In this document: piece by piece, positions 48,635 to 56,962 of the stretch | How the letters are laid out: each line of letters starts with the position of its first letter | Position numbering within the stretch: the stretch's first letter is position 1 | From: Mesotoga infera | Lineage (GTDB): Bacteria; Thermotogota; Thermotogae; Petrotogales; Kosmotogaceae | Reading direction: 5' to 3' | Assembly (NCBI RefSeq): GCF_900157305.1 | Contig: NZ_LS974202.1 | Coordinates: 930,001 to 994,000 of the forward strand | DNA: 64,000 bases | Translations under genes and position numbers: made by a program | Notes under the pieces: model-generated | What the model was told of the DNA's origin: nothing | Seen by the model: only the letters and a program-made list of their open reading frames with translations | The model's database searches: none

Positions 48635-49561
48635 TCAACACCTCTCATAAATCGTCTTTAATTCCTCGATCGCAGGGAGTTGCGTGTCTTTTCCTTCGTG
48701 TTCTATTCTAAAGGCGGCACACATGTTTCCGTACCGGGCTGCCCCGAAGATATCTTTCCCATCGAGCAATCCCCTGTATAGGCCAGACCAAAAGGCATCT
48801 CCGGCACCGGTAGTATCGACGACCCTTCGAGCGCAGGGAGCGATCTCTTCGACCCTGAAACCGTTCGAGACGACCGAACCGCGCTTGCCGAGAGTCAGTA
48901 TCACGTTTTTCGCCCCAAATCCGTGAAAGAGGTCTAAGTACTCTTTCGGTTGCATCTCACCGAAGATATGCCGCGCGTCGTCGTCTGAGGGCTTGACAAT
49001 GTAAATATATCTCAACATCTCCTTGATGAAGGCAGGTCCGTCGTGTCCATACTCCCAGAGAACCTTCCGATAGTTGGGATCGAGCGAGATCTTTATCCCT
49101 TTTTCTGCAGCTTTCTTAACAATTGAGACGGTCGTCTCGCGGGCCGGTGAAAGGGAGAGTGGCCAGGAAGTGAGATGAAGAAACTGCACACCATCGAGAA
49201 ACCGATCTATCTCCAAGGGAGGCTCCAGCATAAAATCCGCGTCGCGCAGGGCCAAAAATTGCGGAGTCGAGTCGGACCGCGATACTATCACGAACGAAGT
49301 GTGCCTCCTTCTATCAAGTTGAATGTATGAAACATCGATCCCCTTCTTCGAAAGAAGATCGATATAGGCACGGCCAAAGGGGTCGTCCCCGACTCTTGAA
49401 AGTATAGTGGAATCGACATCGAGATCGCGCAGATTGAAAACGAGGTTGCCCGGCGAGCCTGCAAAGAACCTGTTGAAGCTCTTCGCCCGTGAAAGATCGC
49501 TGACCTGTGTATCGGAGATAAAATCTATGAGTAGCTCACCGATCACCGCAACTCTTCCCAA
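48635..49561 (-). CDS. PfkB-family sugar kinase (probable fructokinase)
   Basis: About 308 residues, the usual PfkB length once the TTG start at 49561 is taken (GGAAGGGAGGG 7 nt ahead); the frame is open further upstream but without better sites. Motifs: VAVIGELLIDF, the N-terminal GG-type FFAGSPGNL, and the C-terminal DTTGAGDAFWSG with the catalytic Asp and anion hole. As it is paired with the sucrose-phosphate-synthase-like gene, fructose is the likely substrate: it would supply fructose-6-phosphate or recycle fructose. Confidence 0.85.
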   Translation of the reverse strand: MGRVAVIGELLIDFISDTQVSDLSRAKSFNRFFAGSPGNLVFNLRDLDVDSTILSRVGDDPFGRAYIDLLSKKGIDVSYIQLDRRRHTSFVIVSRSDSTPQFLALRDADFMLEPPLEIDRFLDGVQFLHLTSWPLSLSPARETTVSIVKKAAEKGIKISLDPNYRKVLWEYGHDGPAFIKEMLRYIYIVKPSDDDARHIFGEMQPKEYLDLFHGFGAKNVILTLGKRGSVVSNGFRVEEIAPCARRVVDTTGAGDAFWSGLYRGLLDGKDIFGAARYGNMCAAFRIEHEGKDTQLPAIEELKTIYERC

Positions 49562-49735
49562 CGGAAAGCCCTCCCTTCCATGATTCAAGTTTATCATTAT
49601 GGCCGACAAATACGTAAAGCCTTTGCAGTGACTCATCGGAGGCATATCATAGAAGACGGGTAATTGAAAGAGTAGATCGCTTTTAAGATGAGCCAAGAAA
49701 AAGGTTTGATGTTGCAGAACGCTATCCTTTTCCTT

Positions 49736-50671
49736 TTATAAGATCGACCTGTATCTGTAGAAGATTTTCCCGACGTATTCACACCTTTCCACATCGCCTC
49801 TAGAAGATAGTTTTTCAAAAAAAACTTCGGCCGAACCCGGACCGAACCGCGAGCGAAGAAGGCTTTCTATATCTTCTTGCGACATGGGGTGCCGCTTTAT
49901 GATCTCGATAACGGTGCTCTCCGCATCACTTTCGCGCGATAGAAAATTGCTAACTGGCATATTCTCGATGCTCGTAGCACCCAATAATTCACGCGCAAGT
50001 TTCAAAGTAGCGATATCCGGTATTTTGACGCCATCTTCGGCCGGTGGTCTTGCAGGAACATTTATATACACTCTCTCCGTTTTGACTCTGGAAATACGCT
50101 CCTTCAAAAGCATAAGAGACTCTTCGTCGTCGTTATAACCCTTTACGAGCATGACCTCTAGCCATAACTCTCCGTCGAACTTTCTGGAAAAGTCCACCAG
50201 GCCTTCGTAAACCTCTTCATACTCGAGCTTTCCGAGCGGTCTGTTGATGCATCTGAAACTTTCCTGGTCGTAAGCGTCAAGTGTCGGCATCACGATATCG
50301 AAACCAGAGATCTCGTCCCTGAGGTCTTCGTCGAAGAGAAGCGATCCGTTGGTGATCAGCACGAGTGGTTTGAAAGTCAACTTCCTGATCGCTTCTGCCA
50401 GTTGATCAAGGGGTCTGTAAAGTGTGGGTTCGCCCTCGCCCACGACAGTTACAACGTCGAAACTCTCATCGCCCTTCTCGTTCACGAAATCCCTGACCTG
50501 GTTTATTATCTCCCCGGGAGGGTAGAAACTCGTGCGGGTGTTAGTCATGTTTGTCGTTCTTCCAAGCTGGCAATAAATACATGAATAATTGCAGGTCTTG
50601 AAGGGAATCGTTGACACGCCCAGCGACCTGCCCAATCTCCGCGAAGGCACAACACCGTACACGTGAGTCAT
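49736..50671 (-). CDS. radical SAM protein
   Basis: A 311-residue protein with the radical-SAM cluster motif CNYSCIYC (CxxxCxxC, about 27-34), VTVVGEGEPTLY (SAM-binding GGE-type loop) and a barrel. The C-terminal 70 residues look like a winged helix (HPMSQEDIESLLRSRFG). It resembles the COG0731/wyosine-like group, but the substrate cannot be told. ATG with GAGAGGTTG upstream. Its first ~100 nt are duplicated in truncated form at 52107-52207. Confidence 0.85.
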   Translation of the reverse strand: MTHVYGVVPSRRLGRSLGVSTIPFKTCNYSCIYCQLGRTTNMTNTRTSFYPPGEIINQVRDFVNEKGDESFDVVTVVGEGEPTLYRPLDQLAEAIRKLTFKPLVLITNGSLLFDEDLRDEISGFDIVMPTLDAYDQESFRCINRPLGKLEYEEVYEGLVDFSRKFDGELWLEVMLVKGYNDDEESLMLLKERISRVKTERVYINVPARPPAEDGVKIPDIATLKLARELLGATSIENMPVSNFLSRESDAESTVIEIIKRHPMSQEDIESLLRSRFGPGSAEVFFEKLSSRGDVERCEYVGKIFYRYRSIL

Positions 50672-50986
50672 GAAAGCAACCTCTCTTTACAACAAAAGAT
50701 CCATAGATATTATATCACCACATATATGTCTGAGACATATATTTGTAATCATATCTTTTACATTGAAAAAGAGAGCTTGTTGCATCTGTAAGGAAAGACT
50801 ATAAGCGATTTTCCGGATGTTACTGCGGAAAAACTTTTAGTGGAGAATGGTTGTTTGTACGAACAAAATGTTTACTGGTTGGGTATGAACATTTTTCCAA
50901 TTCTTCCTTTCTCGATGAATAACGACTATTTCTTAAGTCAAACATATAAGTCTAGATTGTAGAATTGAAGTGAATGGAGGTGGATT
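50672..50986. other. intergenic region with a 9-bp inverted repeat
   Basis: 315 nt, AT-rich. ATATATGTC-TGA-GACATATAT at 50722-50742 is a perfect 9-bp palindrome with a 3-nt centre, 50 nt upstream of the radical SAM start; a probable binding site of a dimeric regulator. GGAGGTGG precedes the ATG of the next gene at 50987. No gene is seen. Confidence 0.55.
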
Positions 50987-52078
50987 ATGAAAAGATTGGC
51001 TTTAGCGACGCTGATAGTTTTTTTCTCCAGCATGGCGGCAGCCTTTTATGGTAGTTTTGGAGGAGAGAGGAGCGAAGAACTTCTCGATGTTATTAGAGTT
51101 TCCGATACGTTCATTGCTGTGGGCTTCTCCGAGCATTACGAAGAACCTTATATCGAGACGCTAGCGATTAAGCTTGACCTGGATGGAGGAGTTTTGTGGA
51201 CAAAGGAGTTCGGTAGCATGGGCGATGACCTGGGGAGATGTGTTGTCGCGATAGACGATAACCATTATTTCTTGGTATCGCGAACCGAAAGCGCTGGAAA
51301 TGCAAAACTCCTAATAGCTATGATTAACGGGGAAGGCGATCTCATATGGCAGAAGAACCATGGTAAGAACAGTGATTATTCTCCGTGGAGCGTCATTAAC
51401 ACCGGAGATGGCTTTGTCGTTGCAGGACAGTGCGCTACCGATAGGAATTACTTTCAGGCCAGTTTATTGAAAATTGAAACCTCCGGTAAAATCGTCTGGG
51501 AGAAGGATTTCGGCAAGAATGATTTCGACGCCGCGATCGATGTAATTCTGCTTTCAGATGGAAAATTGCTCGTTACGGGATATAGCTGGGTCGAAGATCA
51601 TCAGTACCTCTGGCTTGCAAAACTGGATTCAACGGGAAGGCTTATCTGGCAAAAGCTTTTGGGCAAAAAGGATGGGTTGCATCTCGAAGGAAGGGGTCTT
51701 GCCGAAGTCGAGAACGGTTATTTGGTGGCCGGTGTTGCGAGCGATTTTTCGGGGTCGGCCTATATTGCTAAGGTTGATCCATCGGGAGAACTTCTCAACG
51801 AGGTCTTTCTAGACGATAAATTCCCCGCCGTTCTGGCGCTTGCAAAAGATAATGAAAGCTATGTTGCGCTACTTTCATTCGTAACCGTCGCTGAGGAAGG
51901 ATTTGGACTGGTTCGAATCAACGAGGACGGAGAGATCATACAAGAGAAGGTTTTCAAGGTTGGATCTTTCGAGCCGCATTCGTTCGCCAGACTGGATTCG
52001 GGTAAATTTCTCGTGGTCGGAACGAGATCAAATGACTCAAAAGGAAGACAGGCTTACTGGACATCGGCAGAATTCTAA
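50987..52078 (+). CDS. secreted beta-propeller-like repeat protein
   Basis: A 363-residue protein with signal peptide ([17 protein letters not shown]) and about six repeats of the form GG-x-LWTKEFG...D, e.g. [40 protein letters not shown], each ~45-50 residues with a V(V/A)G strand. This is the layout of PQQ-like or delta-60 propeller repeats, usually ligand-binding or structural surface proteins. GGAGGTGG 6 nt before ATG. It is bracketed by the true radical SAM gene and its truncated copy, so it may have been inserted or duplicated there. Confidence 0.75.
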   Translation: MKRLALATLIVFFSSMAAAFYGSFGGERSEELLDVIRVSDTFIAVGFSEHYEEPYIETLAIKLDLDGGVLWTKEFGSMGDDLGRCVVAIDDNHYFLVSRTESAGNAKLLIAMINGEGDLIWQKNHGKNSDYSPWSVINTGDGFVVAGQCATDRNYFQASLLKIETSGKIVWEKDFGKNDFDAAIDVILLSDGKLLVTGYSWVEDHQYLWLAKLDSTGRLIWQKLLGKKDGLHLEGRGLAEVENGYLVAGVASDFSGSAYIAKVDPSGELLNEVFLDDKFPAVLALAKDNESYVALLSFVTVAEEGFGLVRINEDGEIIQEKVFKVGSFEPHSFARLDSGKFLVVGTRSNDSKGRQAYWTSAEF

Positions 52079-52106
52079 GATTACCGAAGAATCGCTGAAA
52101 GAGCTG

Positions 52107-52207
52107 CTATAAATACAGGGATAATTGCAGGTCTTGAAGGGAATCGTTGACACACCCAGCGACCTGCCCAATTTTTGCGAGGGCACAACACCGTATATAT
52201 GAGTCAT
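52107..52207 (-). pseudogene. truncated copy of the radical SAM gene 5' end
   Basis: The minus-strand ATG at 52207 opens [20 protein letters not shown] and continues to CNYPCIY, matching the start of the radical SAM protein at 50671 with a few changes (R to Q/K, S to P); then it diverges (SSSFSD). DNA is about 90% alike over roughly 100 nt, and the flanking GAGTCATGAA is shared. It is a remnant of duplication or recombination. It lies just 34 nt from the stop of the first FGE-domain gene. Confidence 0.85.
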
Positions 52208-52240
52208 GAAGAGCACCCCCCATATTAAATAGAGCTCAAA

Positions 52241-52376
52241 TTACTGCACCGTCCTGCAAATACGGAAGCCCAGATAGTGGCTCGTGTAAGTAGGGGTGTA
52301 GAAGCTGCGGTAAGCCACACGCGCGACCGCCTCAATGTTGACCCAACTACCGCTACGATACACCCGGTTGGAACCA
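52241..52376 (-). other. variable region VR1 (putative DGR target)
   Basis: Codons from GGT TCC to the stop. Compared with VR2 and VR3, changes cluster in AAC-derived-looking codons: for example AAC/TAC/CGC, TAT/CTT/GTT, CAC/TAC/AAC and TAT/GGC/GAC. The 3' part GTATTTGCAGGACGGTG is invariant, as expected for an initiation-of-homology site. The 3' side after TAA is unlike VR2/VR3. Confidence 0.75.
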
Positions 52377-53698
52377 TTGTTGCTATTATAAGAGTTTGTC
52401 TGTGCCGAGCTCGAGTATGAAACATACCAGTCACTACACCACTCCCATACATTTCCAGACATATCATAGATCCCCAGCTCGTTAGGTAACTTCTTCCCAA
52501 CTTCCTGTGTCTTGCTTCCCGAGTTCGAAGTGTACCAGGCTACGTCATTAACGTTGTCGCTGCCAGCAAACTTGTAACCCCTGCTCTTGTTCCCTCCTCT
52601 TGCCGCGTATTCCCATTCGGCCTCTGTCGGCAGTCTGTAGCCTACTACCTTCGACGGATCAGTCGTTATCCTTCCGTCTTTATCCAGCAGATTTCCGTTG
52701 CTGTCATACGCCTTCGGAAGTTTCTCCTTCTCGCTCAGCCAGTTGCAGTATGCTACCGCATCGTTCCAACTGACGTTAATTACAGGTCTGGTTTCCCTTC
52801 CCCAGTTATTGTCGGATGGCTTGCTTCTTCCTGTTGCTTCACAGAAAATGTCGTATTCTTCGAAAGTCACTTCATACTTGCCTATATAGAAGTCATATGT
52901 GAAAGTCACTGTATGAACCGGTTTCTCATCACTATATCCGTCTCCCCATGTATCTCCCATCGTGAAACTGCCTTTCTCCACAAGTACCATGTTTTGAAGA
53001 TCATTAGTTGCTACCTGAGAAGAAATCGGTTCTATGTCTCCAGATGTGTTTTCTTTCAAGAAAACAATGCTCTTTATCTTTCCGGGCGATACTCCAAGCT
53101 CACTTCCAGACAACAACCTGAACACTATGAAATCATCCTTTATCGTTCCCTTTATCTCAGATCCACCTTCAAACTTCACTTTCGTAAGTACGTTCCCGTC
53201 TCCCTCGAACTCCATGCTTATGAGGTTATCCGTCTTTATCTTGATCTCTGCATATGATGATTGCACTGTTGCCTGAGTAGATAGTACCTCTCCATAGAAC
53301 TGATCTCCTGTCTTGAGTGAGACATGTACTATGCTCTGATCCACAGTCCGTTTCTGGTTATACATGTCTATCCTGCTTATGAAATCTTTATGGAACTTGA
53401 GGGGTGACCCTTCGAACTCAAGTGTGATGTACTCATCCAGAAGAAAACCGCTGAAGGTTTCTCTCTCATATACGGTAGAAAGAGTAGTAGCCATGCTTCC
53501 TGGTGCTGGGAAGACTATCTCTTTCACGAAAGTGACCGGTATCTTGAACTCCCCGTAGTCTGTTATGAAAGAGATACTCTCCATGCTTATCTCACATTCG
53601 ATCACATCTCCATTCCTCATCTGGATTCTAGCTCCCGTATTCGCTATTACCAGAACAGAGAGCAAAAGGACCGAGACTACTATCATGGCTTTCTTCAT
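52241..53698 (-). CDS. secreted FGE-sulfatase/C-type-lectin-fold protein 1 with variable C-terminus
   Basis: About 485 residues. Signal peptide (KKAMIVVSVLLLSVLVIAN), an N-terminal part (25-230) of SH3-like beta repeats (RMQNGDVIECEIS-type RNGDVIECEIS, GDQFYGEVLST, GSEIKGTIKDDFIVFRLL), then an FGE-sulfatase domain (VEKGSFTMGDTWGD, YDFYIGKYEVTFEEY, RPVINVSWNDAVAYCNWLSE, RLPTEAEWEYAARGG, LGIYDMSGNVWEWCSDW). The last 45 residues (VR1) are the most changed part relative to the paralogues and end FRICRTVQ. ATG at 53698 after GAAGGGGGAAG. The fold is that of DGR-diversified receptors; enzymatic FGE activity is unlikely. Confidence 0.85.
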   Translation of the reverse strand: MKKAMIVVSVLLLSVLVIANTGARIQMRNGDVIECEISMESISFITDYGEFKIPVTFVKEIVFPAPGSMATTLSTVYERETFSGFLLDEYITLEFEGSPLKFHKDFISRIDMYNQKRTVDQSIVHVSLKTGDQFYGEVLSTQATVQSSYAEIKIKTDNLISMEFEGDGNVLTKVKFEGGSEIKGTIKDDFIVFRLLSGSELGVSPGKIKSIVFLKENTSGDIEPISSQVATNDLQNMVLVEKGSFTMGDTWGDGYSDEKPVHTVTFTYDFYIGKYEVTFEEYDIFCEATGRSKPSDNNWGRETRPVINVSWNDAVAYCNWLSEKEKLPKAYDSNGNLLDKDGRITTDPSKVVGYRLPTEAEWEYAARGGNKSRGYKFAGSDNVNDVAWYTSNSGSKTQEVGKKLPNELGIYDMSGNVWEWCSDWYVSYSSSAQTNSYNSNNGSNRVYRSGSWVNIEAVARVAYRSFYTPTYTSHYLGFRICRTVQ

Positions 53699-53772
53699 TT
53701 CTCTTCCCCCTTCTTGACTCAAGGCTTTCATAGCAGTTGAATAGTCCGGTTTCTCATTATCTGTGTCTTCTC

Positions 53773-53801
53773 GCGCTTGCGGGCTACTCCGTGCCCGGCG
53801 C
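53773..53801 (-). other. hairpin downstream of VR2
   Basis: Minus strand GCGC-CGGGC, loop ACGGAGTA, GCCCG-CAA-GCGC. It lies 55 nt after the FGE2 stop codon and corresponds to the hairpin at 55394-55426, with compensatory changes (CGGGC/GCCCG against GGGGC/GCCCC). No T-run follows, so it is not a normal terminator. Confidence 0.7.
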
Positions 53802-53855
53802 TCGAAGCCACAGTAAGCAGTAAAGGGTAATAACGTAAAAAGGCTAAAGTGTAAA

Positions 53856-53990
53856 TCAGGGCACCGTCCTGCAAATACGGAAGCCGAGGCCGTAGTACGT
53901 GTAAGTGGGGCTGCTGTTGCCGCGAAGCGCTACCCGCACGCGCGTCGCAATGCTGTTCCAGCTACCGCCACGAAGCACCCGGTAGGAACC
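53856..53990 (-). other. variable region VR2 (putative DGR target)
   Basis: From GGT TCC to TGA. Against VR3, 19 differences fall on codon positions 1 and 2 and only 4 on position 3, the reverse of normal divergence. The stop and following 14 nt (TGATTTACACTTTAG) match VR3 almost perfectly. Confidence 0.8.
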
Positions 53991-55307
53991 ACTATTGTTA
54001 TACGGATTCGTCTGTGCAGAACTGGAGTAGCTTCCCTTCCAGTCGCTGCACCACTCCCACACGTTTCCAGACATATCGTACAGCCCCAGCTCGTTAGGTA
54101 ACTTCTTTCCAACTTCCTGGGTCTTGCTTCCCGAGTTCGAAGTGTACCAGGCTACGTCACCGACGTTATCGCTACCGGAATACTTGTATCCGTTGCTCTT
54201 GTTCCCACCTCTGGCTGCGTATTCCCATTCGGCTTCGGTCGGCAACCTGTAACCGACGACCTTCGACGGATCGCTCGTTATTCTTCCGTCTTTGTCCAGC
54301 AAATTCCCGTTATTGTCATATGCCTTCGGAAGTTTCTCCTTCTCGCTCAGCCAGTTGCAGTATGCTATTGCATCCCACCAGCTCACGTTTATTACAGGTC
54401 TCTTTCCCCTTCCCCAACCGTTATCAGATGGTTTGCTCCTACCCATAGCCTCACAGAAAGCGTCGTATTCGTCGAATGTAGTCTCATACTTGCCCATGTA
54501 GAAGTCGTAGGTGAACGTGACCTTGTGGGTTGGTTTTTCATCACTTTCTCCTCCACCCCACGTGTCGCCCATCGTGAAACTGCCTTTATCTACAAACACC
54601 ATGTTACCTGAAGTCTGAAAGAAACTTGAAGAGGAAACCTGAATAACTCCGGATTCTGTTTTCTTTAGAAACAGTATGCTCTTTATCTTTCCGGGTGATA
54701 CTCCAAGCTCGCTTCCAGATAACAGCCTGAATACTATGAAATCATCCTTTATCGTTCCATTCATTTCGCTGCCATTATTGATCTTTATCTTTGTCAGTAC
54801 ATTCCCTTCTCCTTCGAACTCCATTCCTTCTATGTCCTCTGTGGCTATTTCCAATTCTACATACGATGTCTGTATCTTTACAACGGGAGAAAGCATCTCT
54901 CCATAGAACTGGTCTCCTGTCTTCAGATATACCTGAACGAGTTCTTGAGTGATTATCCGACTATCGTTGTATATGTTTATTCTGTTTATCGCATCTTTAT
55001 GGAATCTGATTGGATTGCCAAGCAGTGAGATTGATATGTACTCGTCCAGAAGAAAGCCACCGAAGGTTTCATTGGGAAAGACCGTGTTCAGAGTCGTTAC
55101 CCTATTACCCGGAGCAGGAAATACTATCTCTTTCACGAAAGAGACCGGTATCTTGAACTCCCCGTAGTCTGTTATGAACGAGATGTTCTCCATGCTTATC
55201 TCACACTCGATCACATCTCCATTCCTCATCTGGATTCTCGCCCCTGTATTCGCTATCACCATAACAGAGAGCAAAAGGACCGAGACTACTATCATGGCTT
55301 TCTTCAT
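53856..55307 (-). CDS. secreted FGE-sulfatase/C-type-lectin-fold protein 2 with variable C-terminus
   Basis: A 483-residue close paralogue of protein 1: identical signal peptide apart from one residue, the same N-terminal repeats, FGE domain (VDKGSFTMGDTWGG, YDFYMGKYETTFDEY, WEYAARGGNKSNGYK, DMSGNVWEWCSDW) and the variable end FRICRTVP. Much of the FGE domain is nearly identical in DNA to protein 1 (e.g. around 52500-52560 against 54115-54175), so duplication or conversion is recent. ATG at 55307 after GAGGGGGAAG. The spacer to protein 1 is 157 nt and holds a hairpin. Confidence 0.85.
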   Translation of the reverse strand: MKKAMIVVSVLLLSVMVIANTGARIQMRNGDVIECEISMENISFITDYGEFKIPVSFVKEIVFPAPGNRVTTLNTVFPNETFGGFLLDEYISISLLGNPIRFHKDAINRINIYNDSRIITQELVQVYLKTGDQFYGEMLSPVVKIQTSYVELEIATEDIEGMEFEGEGNVLTKIKINNGSEMNGTIKDDFIVFRLLSGSELGVSPGKIKSILFLKKTESGVIQVSSSSFFQTSGNMVFVDKGSFTMGDTWGGGESDEKPTHKVTFTYDFYMGKYETTFDEYDAFCEAMGRSKPSDNGWGRGKRPVINVSWWDAIAYCNWLSEKEKLPKAYDNNGNLLDKDGRITSDPSKVVGYRLPTEAEWEYAARGGNKSNGYKYSGSDNVGDVAWYTSNSGSKTQEVGKKLPNELGLYDMSGNVWEWCSDWKGSYSSSAQTNPYNNSGSYRVLRGGSWNSIATRVRVALRGNSSPTYTYYGLGFRICRTVP

Positions 55308-55393
55308 TTCTCTTCCCCCTCTTGTTTACCAAAGCTTTCAATGCATTCAAATGGTTTAGTTTCTCAGTATCTGACTATTATCTGCGTCTTCTT

Positions 55394-55426
55394 GCGCCTC
55401 TGGGGCACAAGCCCACGCCCCGGCGC
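55394..55426 (-). other. hairpin downstream of VR3
   Basis: Minus strand GCGCC-GGGGC, loop GTGGGCTTGT, GCCCC-AGA-GGCGC, 48 nt after the FGE3 stop. Same position and shape as the VR2 hairpin, with paired changes. Confidence 0.7.
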
Positions 55427-55473
55427 TCGAAGCCGCAGCACAGGGTAAAAATGTATAAAGGCTAGAGTGTAAA

Positions 55474-55608
55474 TCAGGGCACCGTCCTGCAAATACGAAA
55501 CCCGAGGTCGTTGTACGTGTAAGTGGGCGAGTAGCTGAAGCGAATCGCTACCCGTACGTCCGTCGCATTGCTGCTCCAGCCACCGCCACGAACCGCCCGG
55601 CGGGAACC
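55474..55608 (-). other. variable region VR3 (putative DGR target)
   Basis: From GGT TCC to TGA; see VR2. Codons such as CGC, GTT, GAC, TTC and TAC replace other NNC/NNT codons in VR1 and VR2, while the invariant blocks CGTGGCGGT, CGGGTAGCG and CCCACTTACACG are kept. Confidence 0.8.
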
Positions 55609-56955
55609 GACAGTGCTATTGTAAAAATCAGTCTTCGCGGTACTCGTATATGAGGCATAGTAATCCGAACACCATTCCCATACATTTCCGCTCATATCGT
55701 ATAAACCCAGACTGTTCGGCTTTTTCATGCCCACCGGTTGAGGTTTTTGTTCTGAGTTAGATGAATACCATGCTATTTCGTCTATATCATCGCTTCCCGA
55801 GTATCTGTATCTGTCTTTATTCGGTCCACCTCTAGCCGCGTATTCCCATTCCGCTTCTGTCGGCAATCTATATCCGATAACCTTAGAGGGATTTGTCGTT
55901 ACGTTTCCATCTTCATCTAGGAAGTTTCCCTCGTTATCATATGCTTTTGGAAGGCCTTCTTTTTCGCTCAACCAGTTGCAATATGCTATCGCCTCCAACC
56001 AGCTGACATTTATGACAGGTCTCTGGCCTCTCCCCCAGCCTTCATCTGAAGGTCTCTGCATTCCAGCGTCTATGAAGAAGTCGTCGTACTCATCGAAAGT
56101 GACTTCATACTTACCTATATAGAAATCATAAGTGAAGGTAACTTTCGAAAGAGGCGTTTCTTTGCCATCCGATATATCCCCGAGAGTGAAACTGCCTTTC
56201 TCCACAAGCACCATATTGTGGGGTATCTCTACAGGTGCTTCCTCCCCGGGAAGAAAATCGGGAAACTCTTTTACTTCCGGCGCTTCGGCCAGCTCCATAG
56301 TAGAGAAGTCTATTGCTCTGATCTTTCCCGGGGCTATACTGAGCTCTGCCCCGGAGAGTAGCCTGACTACTATGAAGTCGTCTTTCACGATACCTCGCAT
56401 CTCAGAACCACTTTTTAGGGTCGTTTTTGTGAGGACATTACCTTCTCCTTCGAATTCCATCATGGTTATGTTGTCCATACTCAGCGTAAAAATACCATAC
56501 GATGTTTGAACGCCGAGTTCTTGCGAGAGCATCTTTGCGTAGAATTGCTCGCCGGTTTTCAGCATTACCTGAACGGCTCCCCCGGTTATCTCCTTATCCT
56601 CTACCAGGAGCTCGACCCAGCTAACGGTGTCCTTGTGAAACCTTACAGCCATGCCTTCAAATTCGGCGTTGATATATTCTTCCAGAAGGAAGCCCCTGAA
56701 GATCTCGTTTTTGTGGATAGTCTTCAGAGATGTGATGATAGTCCCGGAGGTGGGGAAGACTATCGCCTTAACGAACTCCATCGGCATTTGGAACTCGCCA
56801 TAATCACTTATGAAGGAAATTCTATCCATTGTGACGTTACACTCGATTATGTCGCTGTTTCTCATACGCAGTCTCGCCGGTATAGAAGCTCCCAGGAGCG
56901 CGGTAGCGCAGATCAGCATTATCACAACAAAGATTATTCTTCTCACGGAAATCAC
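55474..56955 (-). CDS. secreted FGE-sulfatase/C-type-lectin-fold protein 3 with variable C-terminus
   Basis: A 493-residue paralogue, more diverged than 1 and 2. Signal peptide (RIIFVVIMLICATALLGAS), the same SH3-like beta region, an insert rich in Pro/Glu (APEVKEFPDFLPGEEAPVEI), the FGE domain (VEKGSFTLGDISDG, RLPTEAEWEYAARGG, DMSGNVWEWCSDY) and VR3 ending FRICRTVP. GTG at 56955 lies close to GAAAGGTG; GTG at 56946 is an alternative. It starts 8 nt from the stop of the upstream gene, so the FGE genes belong to the operon of the three genes upstream. Confidence 0.83.
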   Translation of the reverse strand: MISVRRIIFVVIMLICATALLGASIPARLRMRNSDIIECNVTMDRISFISDYGEFQMPMEFVKAIVFPTSGTIITSLKTIHKNEIFRGFLLEEYINAEFEGMAVRFHKDTVSWVELLVEDKEITGGAVQVMLKTGEQFYAKMLSQELGVQTSYGIFTLSMDNITMMEFEGEGNVLTKTTLKSGSEMRGIVKDDFIVVRLLSGAELSIAPGKIRAIDFSTMELAEAPEVKEFPDFLPGEEAPVEIPHNMVLVEKGSFTLGDISDGKETPLSKVTFTYDFYIGKYEVTFDEYDDFFIDAGMQRPSDEGWGRGQRPVINVSWLEAIAYCNWLSEKEGLPKAYDNEGNFLDEDGNVTTNPSKVIGYRLPTEAEWEYAARGGPNKDRYRYSGSDDIDEIAWYSSNSEQKPQPVGMKKPNSLGLYDMSGNVWEWCSDYYASYTSTAKTDFYNSTVGSRRAVRGGGWSSNATDVRVAIRFSYSPTYTYNDLGFRICRTVP

Positions 56956-56962
56956 ACACCTT

